Positions 16,364 to 25,490 are shown, numbered from the stretch's first letter. The stretch: 64,000 nucleotides of DNA from Dehalogenimonas formicexedens (GCF_001953175.1 NZ_CP018258.1:586210-650209); one strand, 5' to 3'. Notes: generated by a model not told the origin, from the letters alone. A program made the numbers and translations.

Positions 16364-17974
16364 TTGAACGCTGCTCAAGAAACCAAACCGGATAATAAAG
16401 GGTTAAAAAAAGAGGTATCGAGGAGACGCACCTTCGCGATCATTTCTCACCCTGACGCGGGCAAAACGACGCTGACCGAGAAATTTCTGCTCTATGCCGG
16501 GGCGGTAGAACTGGCGGGATCGGTTAGAGCCCGGGCAAGCCAGCAACATACCGCCTCGGACTGGATGACCATGGAGCGCCAACGGGGCATCTCCATTTCG
16601 GCGACCGCGCTTGAGATGGAGTACCAGGGTTTCCGTATCAATCTGCTCGATACGCCAGGGCACCAGGATTTCAGCGAGGACACCTACCGGACGCTGATGG
16701 CCGCCGACAGCGCCGTCATGGTGCTGGATTCAGCCAAGGGTATCGAGGCACAAACCGAAAAGTTATTCCGGGTCTGCCGGATGAGGGGCGTCCCGATCCT
16801 GACTTTCATCAACAAGATGGATCACCCCGGCCGTGACCCGCTGGCGCTTCTCGACGAGATAGAACGGATTCTAGGTATCGCCGCCGTACCGATGAACTGG
16901 CCGGTCGGCGAAGCCCCGTCGTTTCAGGGGGTGTACGACCTACGGGGCAATAAGATGCTGCGTTTTCAGAGGACGGAACACAACCGGTTCCGGGCGCCGG
17001 TGCAGGTTTCGGGCATCGACGATCCGGCGCTGCCGGAATTGCTGGGCCAGGCCGCCTACGACAAACTTGTCGAAGACGCGTCGCTCCTTTCGGGGGCAGT
17101 GGCCGAGTTCGACTTGGTACGATTTCTGAACGGAACGATGACGCCGGTATTTTTCGGCAGCGCGCTCAATAACTTCGGGGTCGAGGCTTTTTTGAACGCG
17201 GTCCTGGAACTCGCCCCGGCGCCGGTTGCCAGAGAAACGGAACAGGGCGTTATCGACCCGGCCAGCGATACCTTCCGGGGTTTCGTCTTCAAACTCCAGG
17301 CCAATATCGATCCCAGGCACAGGGACCGGATGGCCTTTGTCAGGGTGTGTTCCGGGAAGTTCGAAAAAGACATGCTGGTGTTAAACCCCAGGCTGAAACA
17401 GGAGATTCGCCTTTCAAGAGCCTTCAAGCTGTTTGGCCGGGAACGGGTGAGCGTCGATGAGGCTTTTCCGGGGGATGTCATCGGCGTTGTAAGCCCGGGG
17501 TTGCTGAGCATTGGCGATACCGTCACCACCGGAAAACCGATCGATTTCGCCAAAATCCCGGTGTTTCCTCCGGAGCATTTTGCCATCTTGGTCAATGACG
17601 ACGTAACCCGATTCAAACAATTCAACAAGGGACTCGAACAGCTCGAGGAGGAAGGCGCCATCCAGGTTCTGAACTCGGAGGACGCGTTGAGGCGGGAACC
17701 GATTGTGGCGGCGGTGGGAGAACTCCAATTCGACGTGGTGCTTTCACGGCTGGAAGAGGAATACGGCGTAAAAGCCAGGGTTCAACGGTTGGGTTTCTGC
17801 GGAGCCAGATGGATAAGAGCGTCCGACGGCGCCATTCCCCGGATGTCTTTATCAACCGGGATGCGGCGGTGCCGGGACAAGAACGACGGCATAGTCGTCC
17901 TTTACAATTCGAAATGGGAACTCGAATATTTCCAGAAGGAAAATCCGGGACTTATTCTATCCGAGACCAGCTAG
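16364..17974 (+). CDS. prfC: Peptide chain release factor 3
   Basis: 536-residue translational GTPase that removes RF1/RF2 from the ribosome after peptide release. G1 is ISHPDAGKTTLTEK, G2 lies in RQRGISIS, G3 is DTPGHQDFSEDTYR and G4 is FINKMD. The RF3-typical GSVRARASQQHTASDWMTME segment follows G1. Domain II and the C-terminal domain (ILVNDDVTRFKQFNKGLEQL, then AAVGELQFDVVLSRLEEEYG) are complete. A TTG start follows AAGGGG. It stands alone between rimO and a hydrolase/transporter region. RF3 is not universal in bacteria, so its presence is informative. Confidence 0.94.
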   Translation: MNAAQETKPDNKGLKKEVSRRRTFAIISHPDAGKTTLTEKFLLYAGAVELAGSVRARASQQHTASDWMTMERQRGISISATALEMEYQGFRINLLDTPGHQDFSEDTYRTLMAADSAVMVLDSAKGIEAQTEKLFRVCRMRGVPILTFINKMDHPGRDPLALLDEIERILGIAAVPMNWPVGEAPSFQGVYDLRGNKMLRFQRTEHNRFRAPVQVSGIDDPALPELLGQAAYDKLVEDASLLSGAVAEFDLVRFLNGTMTPVFFGSALNNFGVEAFLNAVLELAPAPVARETEQGVIDPASDTFRGFVFKLQANIDPRHRDRMAFVRVCSGKFEKDMLVLNPRLKQEIRLSRAFKLFGRERVSVDEAFPGDVIGVVSPGLLSIGDTVTTGKPIDFAKIPVFPPEHFAILVNDDVTRFKQFNKGLEQLEEEGAIQVLNSEDALRREPIVAAVGELQFDVVLSRLEEEYGVKARVQRLGFCGARWIRASDGAIPRMSLSTGMRRCRDKNDGIVVLYNSKWELEYFQKENPGLILSETS

Positions 17975-18107
17975 GTAATTTACCGAACAGATTCCAGCGG
18001 AGCGTTTGATCGGCGCCCCTTAAGTGATAGAAATTGCCGGAGCCGGGTCGATCAAGCCTGCAGAAAAAGGAGTTGAGAGGCCTGAGAAGCCATAAACCGG
18101 CTGGCGA

Positions 18108-19055
18108 TCAGTTTTCCGTGGTACTGACCGCGTTCCCGACTTCCAAACCGCCGGCAACGTTCGGGACACTGGACGCGAGCATTTGCCCGGGCTTGGGTTT
18201 GGATTTGAGTTCGGTCAGCAGCATGGCTGCCAGCACAAGCGCGCCGCCGATTACGATCCTCAGAGTCAGTCTATCTCCAGCCAATACTACCGCAAAGAAA
18301 CCCGCAAATACCGGTTCCATGGTCATGATGACGGCTGCCCTTGTCGCCGAGACAAGGGATTGAGCCCAGGTCTGGATAACAAAAGCAAATGCCGTGGCGA
18401 CCAGGGCAGTGATAACCACAGCTCCCCAGACACCAGAATCAGGCGGAAGGGTCAAGCCACCGGGTAAAGCGGCGACCAGGCTAAGTATGCCTACGAACGA
18501 TATCTGCAAGACCGCCAAACCGTAAACATCGTGCTTCGATGACCATTCTCCCAACCCCACAATGTGGAAGGCAAAGAAAATAGCGCACAGCAAAGTAAGC
18601 AGTTCCCCGATGCCGATGGACCAACCATTCAACGAGAGGACTGCTAATCCGATGGTGGCGAGTATCACCGCCCACCAGACGTTGGCGCCGGTCTTTCTTT
18701 TTAACACCAGCCACGAAACGACCGGCGTCAAAACAACAAACATTCCAGTGATGAAGCCTGAAACGGCCGCCGAAGCGTGCTGGAGTCCAAAGGTTTGGGT
18801 AATATAACCGAGTCCCAAGGCCAGACCTAAAACAGCCGCTCTTTTGAAACCTGGCGAACCCATTCCCCGGAGACTTTGCGGGCGGATGGCGATCATGACC
18901 AGCGCCGCGAGGCAAAACCGCACCGCCAGGAAATCCATAACCGGCATGCGGGAAACGGCATCCTGAACCACTATGAAAGTAGCGCCCCATGCCGCGGTAA
19001 CGGCGACTAATGCCCCTATGGCAAGCCTGGATGAAGATTTCAGATTATCGAACAT
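18108..19055 (-). CDS. EamA-family (DMT) transporter
   Basis: 315 residues with ten predicted membrane helices in two five-helix EamA repeats. The first begins AIGALVAVTAAWGATFIVVQ and the second VWWAVILATIGLAVLSLNGW. Conserved features include the helix-ending FxxxR segment (LAVRFCLAALVMIAIRPQSL) and MTMEPVFAGFFAVVLAGDRL. Such transporters export amino acids, nucleobases or other small metabolites; the substrate cannot be told. A TATAAT lies about 30 bases upstream on the minus strand. A second, distinct EamA protein is at 33841-34725. Confidence 0.88.
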   Translation of the reverse strand: MFDNLKSSSRLAIGALVAVTAAWGATFIVVQDAVSRMPVMDFLAVRFCLAALVMIAIRPQSLRGMGSPGFKRAAVLGLALGLGYITQTFGLQHASAAVSGFITGMFVVLTPVVSWLVLKRKTGANVWWAVILATIGLAVLSLNGWSIGIGELLTLLCAIFFAFHIVGLGEWSSKHDVYGLAVLQISFVGILSLVAALPGGLTLPPDSGVWGAVVITALVATAFAFVIQTWAQSLVSATRAAVIMTMEPVFAGFFAVVLAGDRLTLRIVIGGALVLAAMLLTELKSKPKPGQMLASSVPNVAGGLEVGNAVSTTEN

Positions 19056-19234
19056 TCAACACCAATCGGTAAAATTGAACGAGAATTATACATCATCGTC
19101 CGAATAATCCCCAATACGTCCCAACAACCGGAAATCCACCGATTTCCGAGAATGGCAAGGATGTTTATTTTATTGGCGCTAACACCACGGAAGGACGATA
19201 ATTCTCTTAGAGTTTCAGTGTATCCGGAGGCTTC

Positions 19235-19903
19235 ATGGCGAACGACGGCGTCTGTCCGGTAAAGATTCCGGTCAATCACGTTATCCTTAACGGTGATTTG
19301 TGTCTTCCCAAAGGCGCTGACGGGCTGGTGGTGTTTGCCCACGGCAGCGGATCCAGCCGGCTCAGCCCCCGCAACAGGAGAGTAGCCTCGGCACTCAGGA
19401 ACGCCGGGCTTGGGACGCTATTATTCGACCTGCTGACGGAGGATGAGGAGTCAGTCGATAATATAACCGGCGAACTGAGATTCAACATTCCGTTCCTGGC
19501 CGAAAGGCTGGTGGCTGTCACCGAGTGGCTCGAAAAACAACCTGAGGTGCCCGACCTGCCAATCGGTTATTTTGGGGCATCGACCGGCGCCGCCGCCGCG
19601 CTGGCAGCCGCCGCGGTACTCCCGAAGTACGTGTCTGCCGTGGTGTCGCGGGGCGGGCGGCTCGACCTGGCAATGAGACGGCTGAAAGAGGTTAAAGCCC
19701 CGACTTTATTGATCGTGGGCGGCGCGGATACCGAGGTGCTCCAGATGAACAAACGAGCCATGGAACGATTGGAGACGGCCAAAGAGCTGGTGGTGGTGCC
19801 GGGGGCGACCCACCTTTTCGAAGAACCGGGGGCGATGGAGGAGGTCGAGCGACTGGCGGCGTCATGGTTTTTGAAATACCTGACTGCGGCCAGGAGCAGG
19901 TAA
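19235..19903 (+). CDS. Alpha/beta hydrolase, dienelactone hydrolase-like
   Basis: 222 residues. Begins with the strand LPKGADGLVVFAHGSGSSRL, giving the oxyanion region HGSGSSR. The nucleophile elbow reads YFGASTGAAAALAAA (Gly-Ala-Ser-Thr-Gly). A likely acid is in LIVGGADTEV and the histidine in VPGATHLFEEPG. The triad order Ser-Asp-His is therefore complete. It resembles the small cytosolic hydrolases often annotated as dienelactone or phosphoribosyl-transfer-associated hydrolases. Substrate unknown. A TTG start for the next gene follows the stop by one base, so the two are co-transcribed. Confidence 0.82.
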   Translation: MANDGVCPVKIPVNHVILNGDLCLPKGADGLVVFAHGSGSSRLSPRNRRVASALRNAGLGTLLFDLLTEDEESVDNITGELRFNIPFLAERLVAVTEWLEKQPEVPDLPIGYFGASTGAAAALAAAAVLPKYVSAVVSRGGRLDLAMRRLKEVKAPTLLIVGGADTEVLQMNKRAMERLETAKELVVVPGATHLFEEPGAMEEVERLAASWFLKYLTAARSR

Positions 19904-19904
19904 A

Positions 19905-20474
19905 TTGACTAATATGGCCGCCTCGGGGACTGCTCCAATAGGCAGGTATATTGCCTTCCTGAGAGGCATCAACAGCGGCTCGAACCCCTCCTTAAAAATG
20001 GAGACGCTTCGAAAAATCTTTGAAGACGCCGGTTTCCGGTCTGTAAAAACGGTATTGGCGAGCGGCAACGTCGTTTTTGAGACTGATCAAGGTGGGGATA
20101 CCCTCGAAAAAGTCATTGAAAAAGAGCTTGAGGCGAAACTCGGCTACAGAGTGCCGGCTATCATATTGTCGTCAGCGGAAATTGCGCGTTTGATAGATTC
20201 AAAGCCTTTTGAAGGAATCGAGGTCACTCCGCAGACCAGGCTCTACATCACGTTTACAAAGGCATTAATAGCCCCTGGTTTGGCTCTGCCGCTCAAAGAC
20301 GCGGCCAAAGGATTCCAGATACTGAGTTTTGAGCGGGGAGTTATCCGGAGCATCGTGGATCTTGACCGGGGGATTACGCCTGATCTGATGAGCGCCCTGG
20401 ACAAGAATTTCGGGAAAAATAACACGACAAGGAATTGGAATACGATCGAAAAAATCTATTCGATCGTTAAATAA
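19905..20474 (+). CDS. DUF1697 protein
   Basis: 189 residues matching the DUF1697 family: RYIAFLRGINSGSNPSLKME at the N-terminus, then FRSVKTVLASGNVVFET and a C-terminal NNTTRNWNTIEKI. Start is the TTG at 19905 with CAGGAGCAGG upstream; an ATG at 19914 is an alternative. It follows the hydrolase stop by one base. The family has no assigned biochemical role. No membrane segment or metal motif is seen. Confidence 0.85.
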   Translation: MTNMAASGTAPIGRYIAFLRGINSGSNPSLKMETLRKIFEDAGFRSVKTVLASGNVVFETDQGGDTLEKVIEKELEAKLGYRVPAIILSSAEIARLIDSKPFEGIEVTPQTRLYITFTKALIAPGLALPLKDAAKGFQILSFERGVIRSIVDLDRGITPDLMSALDKNFGKNNTTRNWNTIEKIYSIVK

Positions 20475-20503
20475 CAGGATTTCGGGAGCGTTATCCGGAC
20501 GGC

Positions 20504-20866
20504 TTAGTAGTGTTCCAGGTCCTCGCCAGGGCCCTGTTCGCTCAGGGGGTTTTCGTCGGCCAGCACCGGAGCCTCGGGGTACAACGGGGATTGATCCAGG
20601 AACTCCTCCAAAACCCGACGTCCGAATTCCGTGTCGCTGATGTCCGTGATGTCGTCAATACCTTGCCGGGCGATCCAGCGCCGAAGTTCGTCCTCCCAGT
20701 CAGCGACCGGATCAAAAGCAACCGCGCCGGTGTCGCCTTCTTCACGTTCGAACCATTGCGTCCACGCCCAGACAAACGTCCGTCCGGCTTCGGGATGCCG
20801 CCAGTCGGTCGAATAGACCACCGGTGTGGTGCCACGAAAACGATCGTCGCGAAACTCTTCTGTCAC
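20504..20866 (-). CDS. Acidic hypothetical protein
   Basis: 120 residues, strongly acidic, with a tryptophan-rich middle (TFVWAWTQWFEREEGDT, then DWEDELRRWIAR). GTG start with AAGGAG seven bases before it. No recognised domain, signal peptide or membrane helix. It follows the response regulator gene by 58 bases on the same strand and could be its partner or a target, but this is only positional. I do not recognise the family. Confidence 0.7.
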   Translation of the reverse strand: MTEEFRDDRFRGTTPVVYSTDWRHPEAGRTFVWAWTQWFEREEGDTGAVAFDPVADWEDELRRWIARQGIDDITDISDTEFGRRVLEEFLDQSPLYPEAPVLADENPLSEQGPGEDLEHY

Positions 20867-20924
20867 GGTTACTCCTTAATACTTCGGATCAATTATTTAA
20901 TGCCTGGCAATCGTATGCCGCGTG

Positions 20925-21638
20925 TTAGTCAGGAGCAGCGTCTTCGCCCGGTTCGTCTGCCATTGCCGCATTTTTCAAAGCTTCCGGCTCCGGAGGCACG
21001 AATCCCTTTTGGAGAGCGTAACGGAGGAGCTGACTGTGGTTCCGAAGATTGAGTTTACGCATGAGGTTGGCCCGGTGGGCTTCGACGGTCCGGGGACTGA
21101 TAAAAAGCCTCTTCGCGATATCGGCGCCGGTATAACCCCGGACCACCATATGTAAAACTTCGCGTTCCCTGGTCGATAATTGCTCGTAAGGGTCGGCGAC
21201 GGCATCGCTTTCGGTTTGCTTGATGTAAGACTCGATTGCCCGCTGGGATAGCGCCGCCGATAAATAATGGCGGCCTTTCATGACTTCGCGGACGGCGCTG
21301 GTCAGTTCATCCACGGTGGATTCCTTGAGGAGATAGCCCCTGGCTCCGGCGCGCAGCGCTCCTTGAACATAACTCTCGTTGCCGTACATGGACAACAGGA
21401 CGACCACGGTTCTGTTCGAGTGTTTTATCACCTGGCGGCAAACTTCTATGCCTGAGATGCCATGGAGCATCAGATCAACGATAAGCACGTCAGGGTGGAG
21501 CTTTTCGACCTGCTGGACGGTGTCGAGACCGTCTTCTGATTCACCGATGACTTCAAAATCCGGTTGGGCTTCGAGGAGAGCCCGGATACCACTCCGCACG
21601 ACACGGTGATCGTCAGCCAGGAAAATGGTAATGGTCAT
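20925..21638 (-). CDS. NarL/FixJ-family response regulator
   Basis: 237 residues from the ATG at 21638, which follows GGAGAT by eight bases; an upstream start at 21719 lacks a site. Receiver domain: ITIFLADDHRVVRSGIRALL (acidic pocket DD), phosphoacceptor in DVLIVDLMLHGISG, conserved Ser/Thr-Lys region (GYLLKESTVDELTSAV). C-terminal LuxR-type HTH: LSTREREVLHMVVRGYTGAD and SPRTVEAHRANLMRKLNL. It binds DNA when phosphorylated. No histidine kinase is adjacent, so it is an orphan here. The tail after the HTH is unusually long and acidic. Confidence 0.9.
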   Translation of the reverse strand: MTITIFLADDHRVVRSGIRALLEAQPDFEVIGESEDGLDTVQQVEKLHPDVLIVDLMLHGISGIEVCRQVIKHSNRTVVVLLSMYGNESYVQGALRAGARGYLLKESTVDELTSAVREVMKGRHYLSAALSQRAIESYIKQTESDAVADPYEQLSTREREVLHMVVRGYTGADIAKRLFISPRTVEAHRANLMRKLNLRNHSQLLRYALQKGFVPPEPEALKNAAMADEPGEDAAPD

Positions 21639-21919
21639 ATTTCTATCTCCAATGCCCGCGACCGGATGTTTTCCAAAATATTGAATTTCATCACTAATCT
21701 CAGATCGATTATAACGCATCTACCGAGATGCTCAAAAGAAGATTCTCCACGTTTATGGTTCCCTGCCTATGGGCAAAACCTCACTCCGAGTGAAATCTCA
21801 CAAATATATTTTAAAAAAATGAGGGCATTTTTCGTCAAGACTAGGGGTTTTTACGTATATCCATGCGATTGGATTTGGGGTTGAATATTGTCAAGAAAAA
21901 AGCGCCGGAGGAACAGACA

Positions 21920-22063
21920 ATGGGCGTGATGATATCGATAATCCTGCTATTGATTGCGGCTGTTGTCGGCGCCTGGCGGTTGGAAACCGATTTCGACCGT
22001 GAAAACAGGTCAGCGCCGGCATTACAAACGGTAAAACGAGCAAATACTGATCCCAGAGAATAG
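21920..22063 (+). CDS. Small single-helix membrane protein
   Basis: 47 residues starting MGVMISIILLLIAAVVGAWR, one clear membrane helix with a short charged C-terminal tail. The ATG at 21920 has GGAGGAAC upstream; an in-frame start at 21863 is not supported. It is followed at 31 bases by the zinc-ribbon gene and then Hsp20, so the three may be one unit. Function unknown. Confidence 0.6.
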   Translation: MGVMISIILLLIAAVVGAWRLETDFDRENRSAPALQTVKRANTDPRE

Positions 22064-22094
22064 AGTCGAAAACCGAAGAATTTTGGAGGAGTAA

Positions 22095-22268
22095 ATGTAT
22101 CACTTCAAAAGCTGCCCCAGATGTGGAAAAGGCGACCTCTTCGAGGATAGCGACGAGTACGGCGTTTACGCCCAATGCTTCCAATGCGGCTATGTCGGCT
22201 ATCCCGGCAAGATTCTCTCACTTGAGCAAGCCCGGGCTGAACAACTCCATCGCCGCGGCCGCCGCTAG
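22095..22268 (+). CDS. 57-residue zinc-ribbon protein
   Basis: Translates as MYHFKSCPRCGKGDLFEDSD, then a second pair in YAQCFQCGYVG, ending in an Arg-rich tail. The two CxxC pairs make a compact zinc ribbon. TTGGAGGAGTAA precedes the ATG, a very strong ribosome site. It is too short for usual ORF cut-offs. It lies between the small membrane protein and Hsp20 on the same strand. The fold suggests nucleic-acid or protein binding; the target is unknown. Confidence 0.75.
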   Translation: MYHFKSCPRCGKGDLFEDSDEYGVYAQCFQCGYVGYPGKILSLEQARAEQLHRRGRR

Positions 22269-22337
22269 AAAAATTACGGTCCGATACTGGTTGGATAATC
22301 TGTCCATTGTGAAATGAAGAAGAAGCGAGGCGGAAAG

Positions 22338-22895
22338 ATGGCAATGGAGCGATGGCAATCAAGGCACCCTTTGGCGGTATGGCAACCTTTCAGGGCGCTG
22401 GACCAGATCGAAAAAGAGTTCGATGATATATTCGGGCGGAGTTTTTGGCCGATAACAGGCGGAGATGGCGGCCGGGCAGAAGAAATGATGCCCAAAATGG
22501 ATATTTTCGAAAAGGAAGACAAATACGTCGTCAAGGCTGAAGTGCCCGGCATCAAGGCTGAAGATATCGATATCTCAATTACCGGTGACCTGCTGACTCT
22601 CAAAGGCGAGAAGAAGGATGAATCAGAAACACACGAAGAAGACTTTTATCGCCGCGAATTGTCCTACGGCTCGTTCGTGCGTTCAATACGGCTGCCCTCG
22701 AGCATAGACGTCGACAAGATTTCAGCTTCCTGCGATGATGGGATCCTGGAGATCAGTTTGCCCAAAGCCGGGGCGGTCACTCCCAAGAAGATCGCCACGA
22801 CATCCAAAAAATCCGAGAAGGGCGGCGGGAAAGTCATCGAGGCTAAAGCCAAAGAGTCCAAACCCGTGGCTAAGAAACAGAACCAATCCAAATAG
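22338..22895 (+). CDS. Hsp20/alpha-crystallin small heat shock protein
   Basis: 185 residues from the ATG at 22338; an in-frame ATG at 22314 has no ribosome site. The alpha-crystallin domain begins MPKMDIFEKEDKYVVKAEVP and includes GDLLTLKGEKKDESE and the GILEISLPK strand. A lysine/serine-rich tail of about 35 residues follows. The protein holds unfolding proteins until ATP chaperones act. A strong terminator follows. No CIRCE or other heat-shock operator was recognised upstream. Confidence 0.92.
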   Translation: MAMERWQSRHPLAVWQPFRALDQIEKEFDDIFGRSFWPITGGDGGRAEEMMPKMDIFEKEDKYVVKAEVPGIKAEDIDISITGDLLTLKGEKKDESETHEEDFYRRELSYGSFVRSIRLPSSIDVDKISASCDDGILEISLPKAGAVTPKKIATTSKKSEKGGGKVIEAKAKESKPVAKKQNQSK

Positions 22896-22918
22896 ATCTG
22901 ATTAAAAGGATAAAAGAG

Positions 22919-22950
22919 AAGGGGATGGTCGAAACCATCCCCTTATTTAT
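22919..22950 (+). terminator. Rho-independent terminator after hsp20
   Basis: AAGGGGATGGT and ACCATCCCCTT with a four-base loop CGAA, followed by ATTTAT. It is 23 bases past the hsp20 stop; the opposite gene is convergent, so it may act both ways. Confidence 0.85.
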
Positions 22951-22996
22951 GCCCTAAAACACCATCGTGCCGGGATTCACCCCGACGAGACGTTCA

Positions 22997-23668
22997 TTAT
23001 CGCGATTTGCCTTCGCGCAGAATATTCAAAACATCATCGTCGTCAAGCTGTTGGAAGTCCCGGTAAAACTGGCCGACGGCGCCAAATACAGCCGGAGCCC
23101 TCAGGCAGATCAGTTCGTCGGCGAGCCTGGCCAGAGATTTGACCGTATCTTCCGGACTGACCGGGAGGGCAGCGATCAGTTTGCCCGGGCGCTCATTCCG
23201 GGCCGCGGCCAGGGCCGCTGCAAAGGTCGCACCGGTCGCAACACCGTCATCGGTGATAATGGCAACCTGCCCATCCAGCGGCACTTTCGGACTTATTTCG
23301 CGGAAAATACGGTTTCGCCGCTTGATCTCGGCTAACTGGAAGGCTGTTTCCTGTTCAATGTAGGCATCACTGACGTCGAGCAGGCGGACTACTTCCTGGT
23401 TGAGTGAGACGTGACCGTCTTCGGAAATAGCGCCAAAAGCCAATTCAGGTTGTCCCGGGCTGCGCAGTTTACGCGATAAGACGATGTCCAACCTGGCATT
23501 AAGCTCCCGGGCGATCTCACCAGCGACCGCCATGCCACCGCGGGGAACCCCCAGGACGACGGTGTTCTCCCCCGCGAATGCCTTCAGTTCACGCGCCAGC
23601 AGGTAGCCGGCTTCAGTCCTGTCGGCAAATGTCTCGCTGCTACGGCTGAGGATCCGCCAATTAGCCAC
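22997..23668 (-). CDS. Phosphoribosyltransferase-family protein
   Basis: 223 residues. PRPP-binding signature VAIITDDGVATGATFAAAL (about 130-150) and an N-terminal PRGG loop (VVLGVPRGGMAVAGEIAREL). It belongs to the predicted phosphoribosyltransferases often found next to hydrolase or stress genes; the base used is unknown. Starts at GTG. It is convergent with hsp20 and next to the zinc-ribbon ORF at 23700. Confidence 0.85.
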   Translation of the reverse strand: MANWRILSRSSETFADRTEAGYLLARELKAFAGENTVVLGVPRGGMAVAGEIARELNARLDIVLSRKLRSPGQPELAFGAISEDGHVSLNQEVVRLLDVSDAYIEQETAFQLAEIKRRNRIFREISPKVPLDGQVAIITDDGVATGATFAAALAAARNERPGKLIAALPVSPEDTVKSLARLADELICLRAPAVFGAVGQFYRDFQQLDDDDVLNILREGKSR

Positions 23669-23699
23669 AAATTGTCCTCATCGAAGGTCTTACGTGAAG

Positions 23700-23957
23700 C
23701 TAAACCCAAAGGATCGTTTTGCCCGCGGGTTCGAACTGATGAAAGCAGGAACTGCATCGAAAGATGGCTTCAGGTCCGTATTCCTGCCGGGTGATGAAGC
23801 CTTCGCCTCCGCAGACAGGGCAACGGGCGTACGTTCCCGAGGTATACCGGAATCCGATCTCGGCAGGGATGGCCGGACTCGAAGCACCGTGCACCGTATC
23901 TATGACTTTTCCCAGGTTCAACTCACCACGTCCTTCATTTTCAACGAATCGGGACAC
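23700..23957 (-). CDS. Zinc-ribbon hypothetical protein
   Basis: Up to 85 residues with two cysteine pairs: ARCPVCGGEGFITRQEYG and IFRCSSCFHQFE. This would be a small zinc ribbon. The GTG at 23957 has no clear ribosome site, and a TTG further in is possible, so the true start is uncertain. It ends 32 bases before the phosphoribosyltransferase start on the same strand, so the two could be co-transcribed. Coding is supported mainly by the conserved-looking cysteine layout. Confidence 0.55.
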   Translation of the reverse strand: MSRFVENEGRGELNLGKVIDTVHGASSPAIPAEIGFRYTSGTYARCPVCGGEGFITRQEYGPEAIFRCSSCFHQFEPAGKTILWV

Positions 23958-24084
23958 ATGTTTAACTGTACTCGTTGAATCTTGTTGAAAGAAATAGGTG
24001 AAACTACTTAATTCTCCCGCTCAAGCCCCTTAATTTCGATAGTACGAGGTATCAGACCAGGGCTGGTTCCATTTTTGGCAGGGA

Positions 24085-24597
24085 TCAATGTTTGAAAAGC
24101 TTCATGAGCTTGGGAGCGATGACCGCCTGGCAGTAGCCTTTTTCCGGGTGAAGCTGATAATAGTCCTGGTGGTAGTCCTCGGCGGGATAAAAGGCTTCCA
24201 TCGGTTTGACCTCTGTGACTATCTGCTGCGGGTATGCCTTTTGTGCGGTCAGTTGAGCGATATAATCTTCAGCTACAGTTTTCTGACGCTCAGTTGAATA
24301 GAAAATCACCGAGCGATACTGGGTTCCGATATCGGCTCCCTGCCGATTCGGAGTGGTGGGATCGTGAGCCTTGTAAAACACCTGGAGCAAATCATGGTAC
24401 GAAATTACCGCCGGATCGAACTCAATCTTGACGACCTCGGCATGGCCTGTCCGGCCGGTGCAAACCTGTTCATATGTTGGGTTGGGTGCCTGGCCGCCGG
24501 CGTAACCGGAAGTAACTTTGTTGACACCATTCAACCGGCTGAAGATGGCCTGAACGCACCAGAAGCAGCCGCCTCCGAAGACCGCGCTCTCGATCAT
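24085..24597 (-). CDS. msrA: Peptide methionine (S)-S-oxide reductase MsrA
   Basis: 170 residues with the catalytic GCFWC motif at residues 10-14, the conserved [19 protein letters not shown]-like segment (here SGYAGG...[16 protein letters not shown]) and the resolving-cysteine region [13 protein letters not shown] near the C-terminus. Reduces S-epimers of oxidised methionine in proteins using thioredoxin. It overlaps the end of msrB by four bases (ATGA), so it is the second gene of the msrB-msrA unit. Thioredoxin reductase is encoded at 62274. Confidence 0.96.
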   Translation of the reverse strand: MIESAVFGGGCFWCVQAIFSRLNGVNKVTSGYAGGQAPNPTYEQVCTGRTGHAEVVKIEFDPAVISYHDLLQVFYKAHDPTTPNRQGADIGTQYRSVIFYSTERQKTVAEDYIAQLTAQKAYPQQIVTEVKPMEAFYPAEDYHQDYYQLHPEKGYCQAVIAPKLMKLFKH

Positions 24598-25187
24598 TTC
24601 TTTTGTTCCTTCTCAGATTTGAAGTCGATTGAAAGTGAATTGACGCACATCCTGGTATCCCTGGGAGTTTTGTGTTCGCCGCGAAAAACGTGTCCGAGAT
24701 GACCACCGCAGGCGGCGCAGACAATCTCCGTACGGCGCCCGTCGGCATCCGGTATCTCTTTAACCGCACCCGGCAGCGCGTCGTCAAAACTCGGCCAGCC
24801 GCAACCAGAATCGAATTTAGTGTCCGATGAGAACAGGGGAGTATTGCAGCGCTTGCACCGGTAGGTGCCTTCTTTGAAGAAATCATTATATTTTCCGGTA
24901 CCCGGAGGTTCCGTGCCTTTATGGATGAGGATCCGCTCTTCCTCAGGGGTCAGCTTATTGAATGCCTTTGCTTCGTCCTCGTCTTTTCGTGACAACTCCA
25001 AAGACATATCCGGTTCGTAAACCAACAGAAAAGTGTCCTTGAGTTCTTCTTCAACGGTTTTCAGGACTTCCAACTCCTTGGGGGTAACCGAGGCGGGTTT
25101 GAGGCTGCGTGGAAAGGCGATTACTTTTCTGCCGCCTCCAAGTTCCGACCTAAGGGAAGTCAAACGCTGTTCATGCCATGATGTCAT
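24594..25187 (-). CDS. msrB: Peptide methionine (R)-S-oxide reductase MsrB with N-terminal extension
   Basis: 197 residues from the ATG at 25187 (AAGGAG site); a start at 25208 is not supported. The C-terminal SelR domain has two zinc CxxC pairs (YRCKRCN and CAACGG), the [15 protein letters not shown] segment and the catalytic cysteine in [14 protein letters not shown]. About 70 residues precede it, including [20 protein letters not shown] and [16 protein letters not shown]. This extension matches the whole small protein encoded next upstream (25296-25490). The enzyme reduces R-epimers of methionine sulfoxide. Confidence 0.94.
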   Translation of the reverse strand: MTSWHEQRLTSLRSELGGGRKVIAFPRSLKPASVTPKELEVLKTVEEELKDTFLLVYEPDMSLELSRKDEDEAKAFNKLTPEEERILIHKGTEPPGTGKYNDFFKEGTYRCKRCNTPLFSSDTKFDSGCGWPSFDDALPGAVKEIPDADGRRTEIVCAACGGHLGHVFRGEHKTPRDTRMCVNSLSIDFKSEKEQKK

Positions 25188-25230
25188 TCGGCGCTCCTTA
25201 AATTCCACTCATTTTTGCGCATAGGTCAGG

Positions 25231-25268
25231 CCGCCGAAGGGTTTCCAAAAGTTGGAACACCTCGGCGG
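25231..25268. promoter_or_regulatory. Hairpin between the small domain gene and msrB
   Basis: Outer CCGCCGA/TCGGCGG arms and an inner TTCCAA/TTGGAA stem with a three-base loop. It has no T run, so it is more likely an attenuating or stabilising hairpin in the msrB leader than a terminator. Confidence 0.5.
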
Positions 25269-25295
25269 TCGGCCGGTCTTTTCCGGGTAAGGGTA

Positions 25296-25490
25296 TTACT
25301 TTTCAGCGTAAACTACCAGTGTCGCATCCATTTCTTTTTCAGTGGATCTCACTTCGTCCAACTCTTTGGGCGAAATCTTGGCGAATTTGGGCGCATTCTC
25401 ATAGGCGATAATCCGCTTGCCCCCGAATTCTTTCTCAAGGCTCTGAAGTTTGGAGAGTTCCGCGGCGGTGATCTGCTTGAACTGGCCCAT
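25296..25490 (-). CDS. Small protein equal to the MsrB N-terminal domain
   Basis: 64 residues from the ATG at 25490, which has AAAGGGGGA seven bases upstream; the in-frame start at 25520 is not supported. The segments KLQSLEKEFGGKRIIAYENA and ISPKELDEVRSTEKEM align with the MsrB extension ([20 protein letters not shown] and [16 protein letters not shown]). Both share an ending of hydrophobic residues and tyrosine (LVVY/LLVY). It therefore looks like a free-standing copy of the domain fused to MsrB. The role is unknown; adjacency suggests a part in methionine sulfoxide repair or its control. Confidence 0.75.
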   Translation of the reverse strand: MGQFKQITAAELSKLQSLEKEFGGKRIIAYENAPKFAKISPKELDEVRSTEKEMDATLVVYAEK

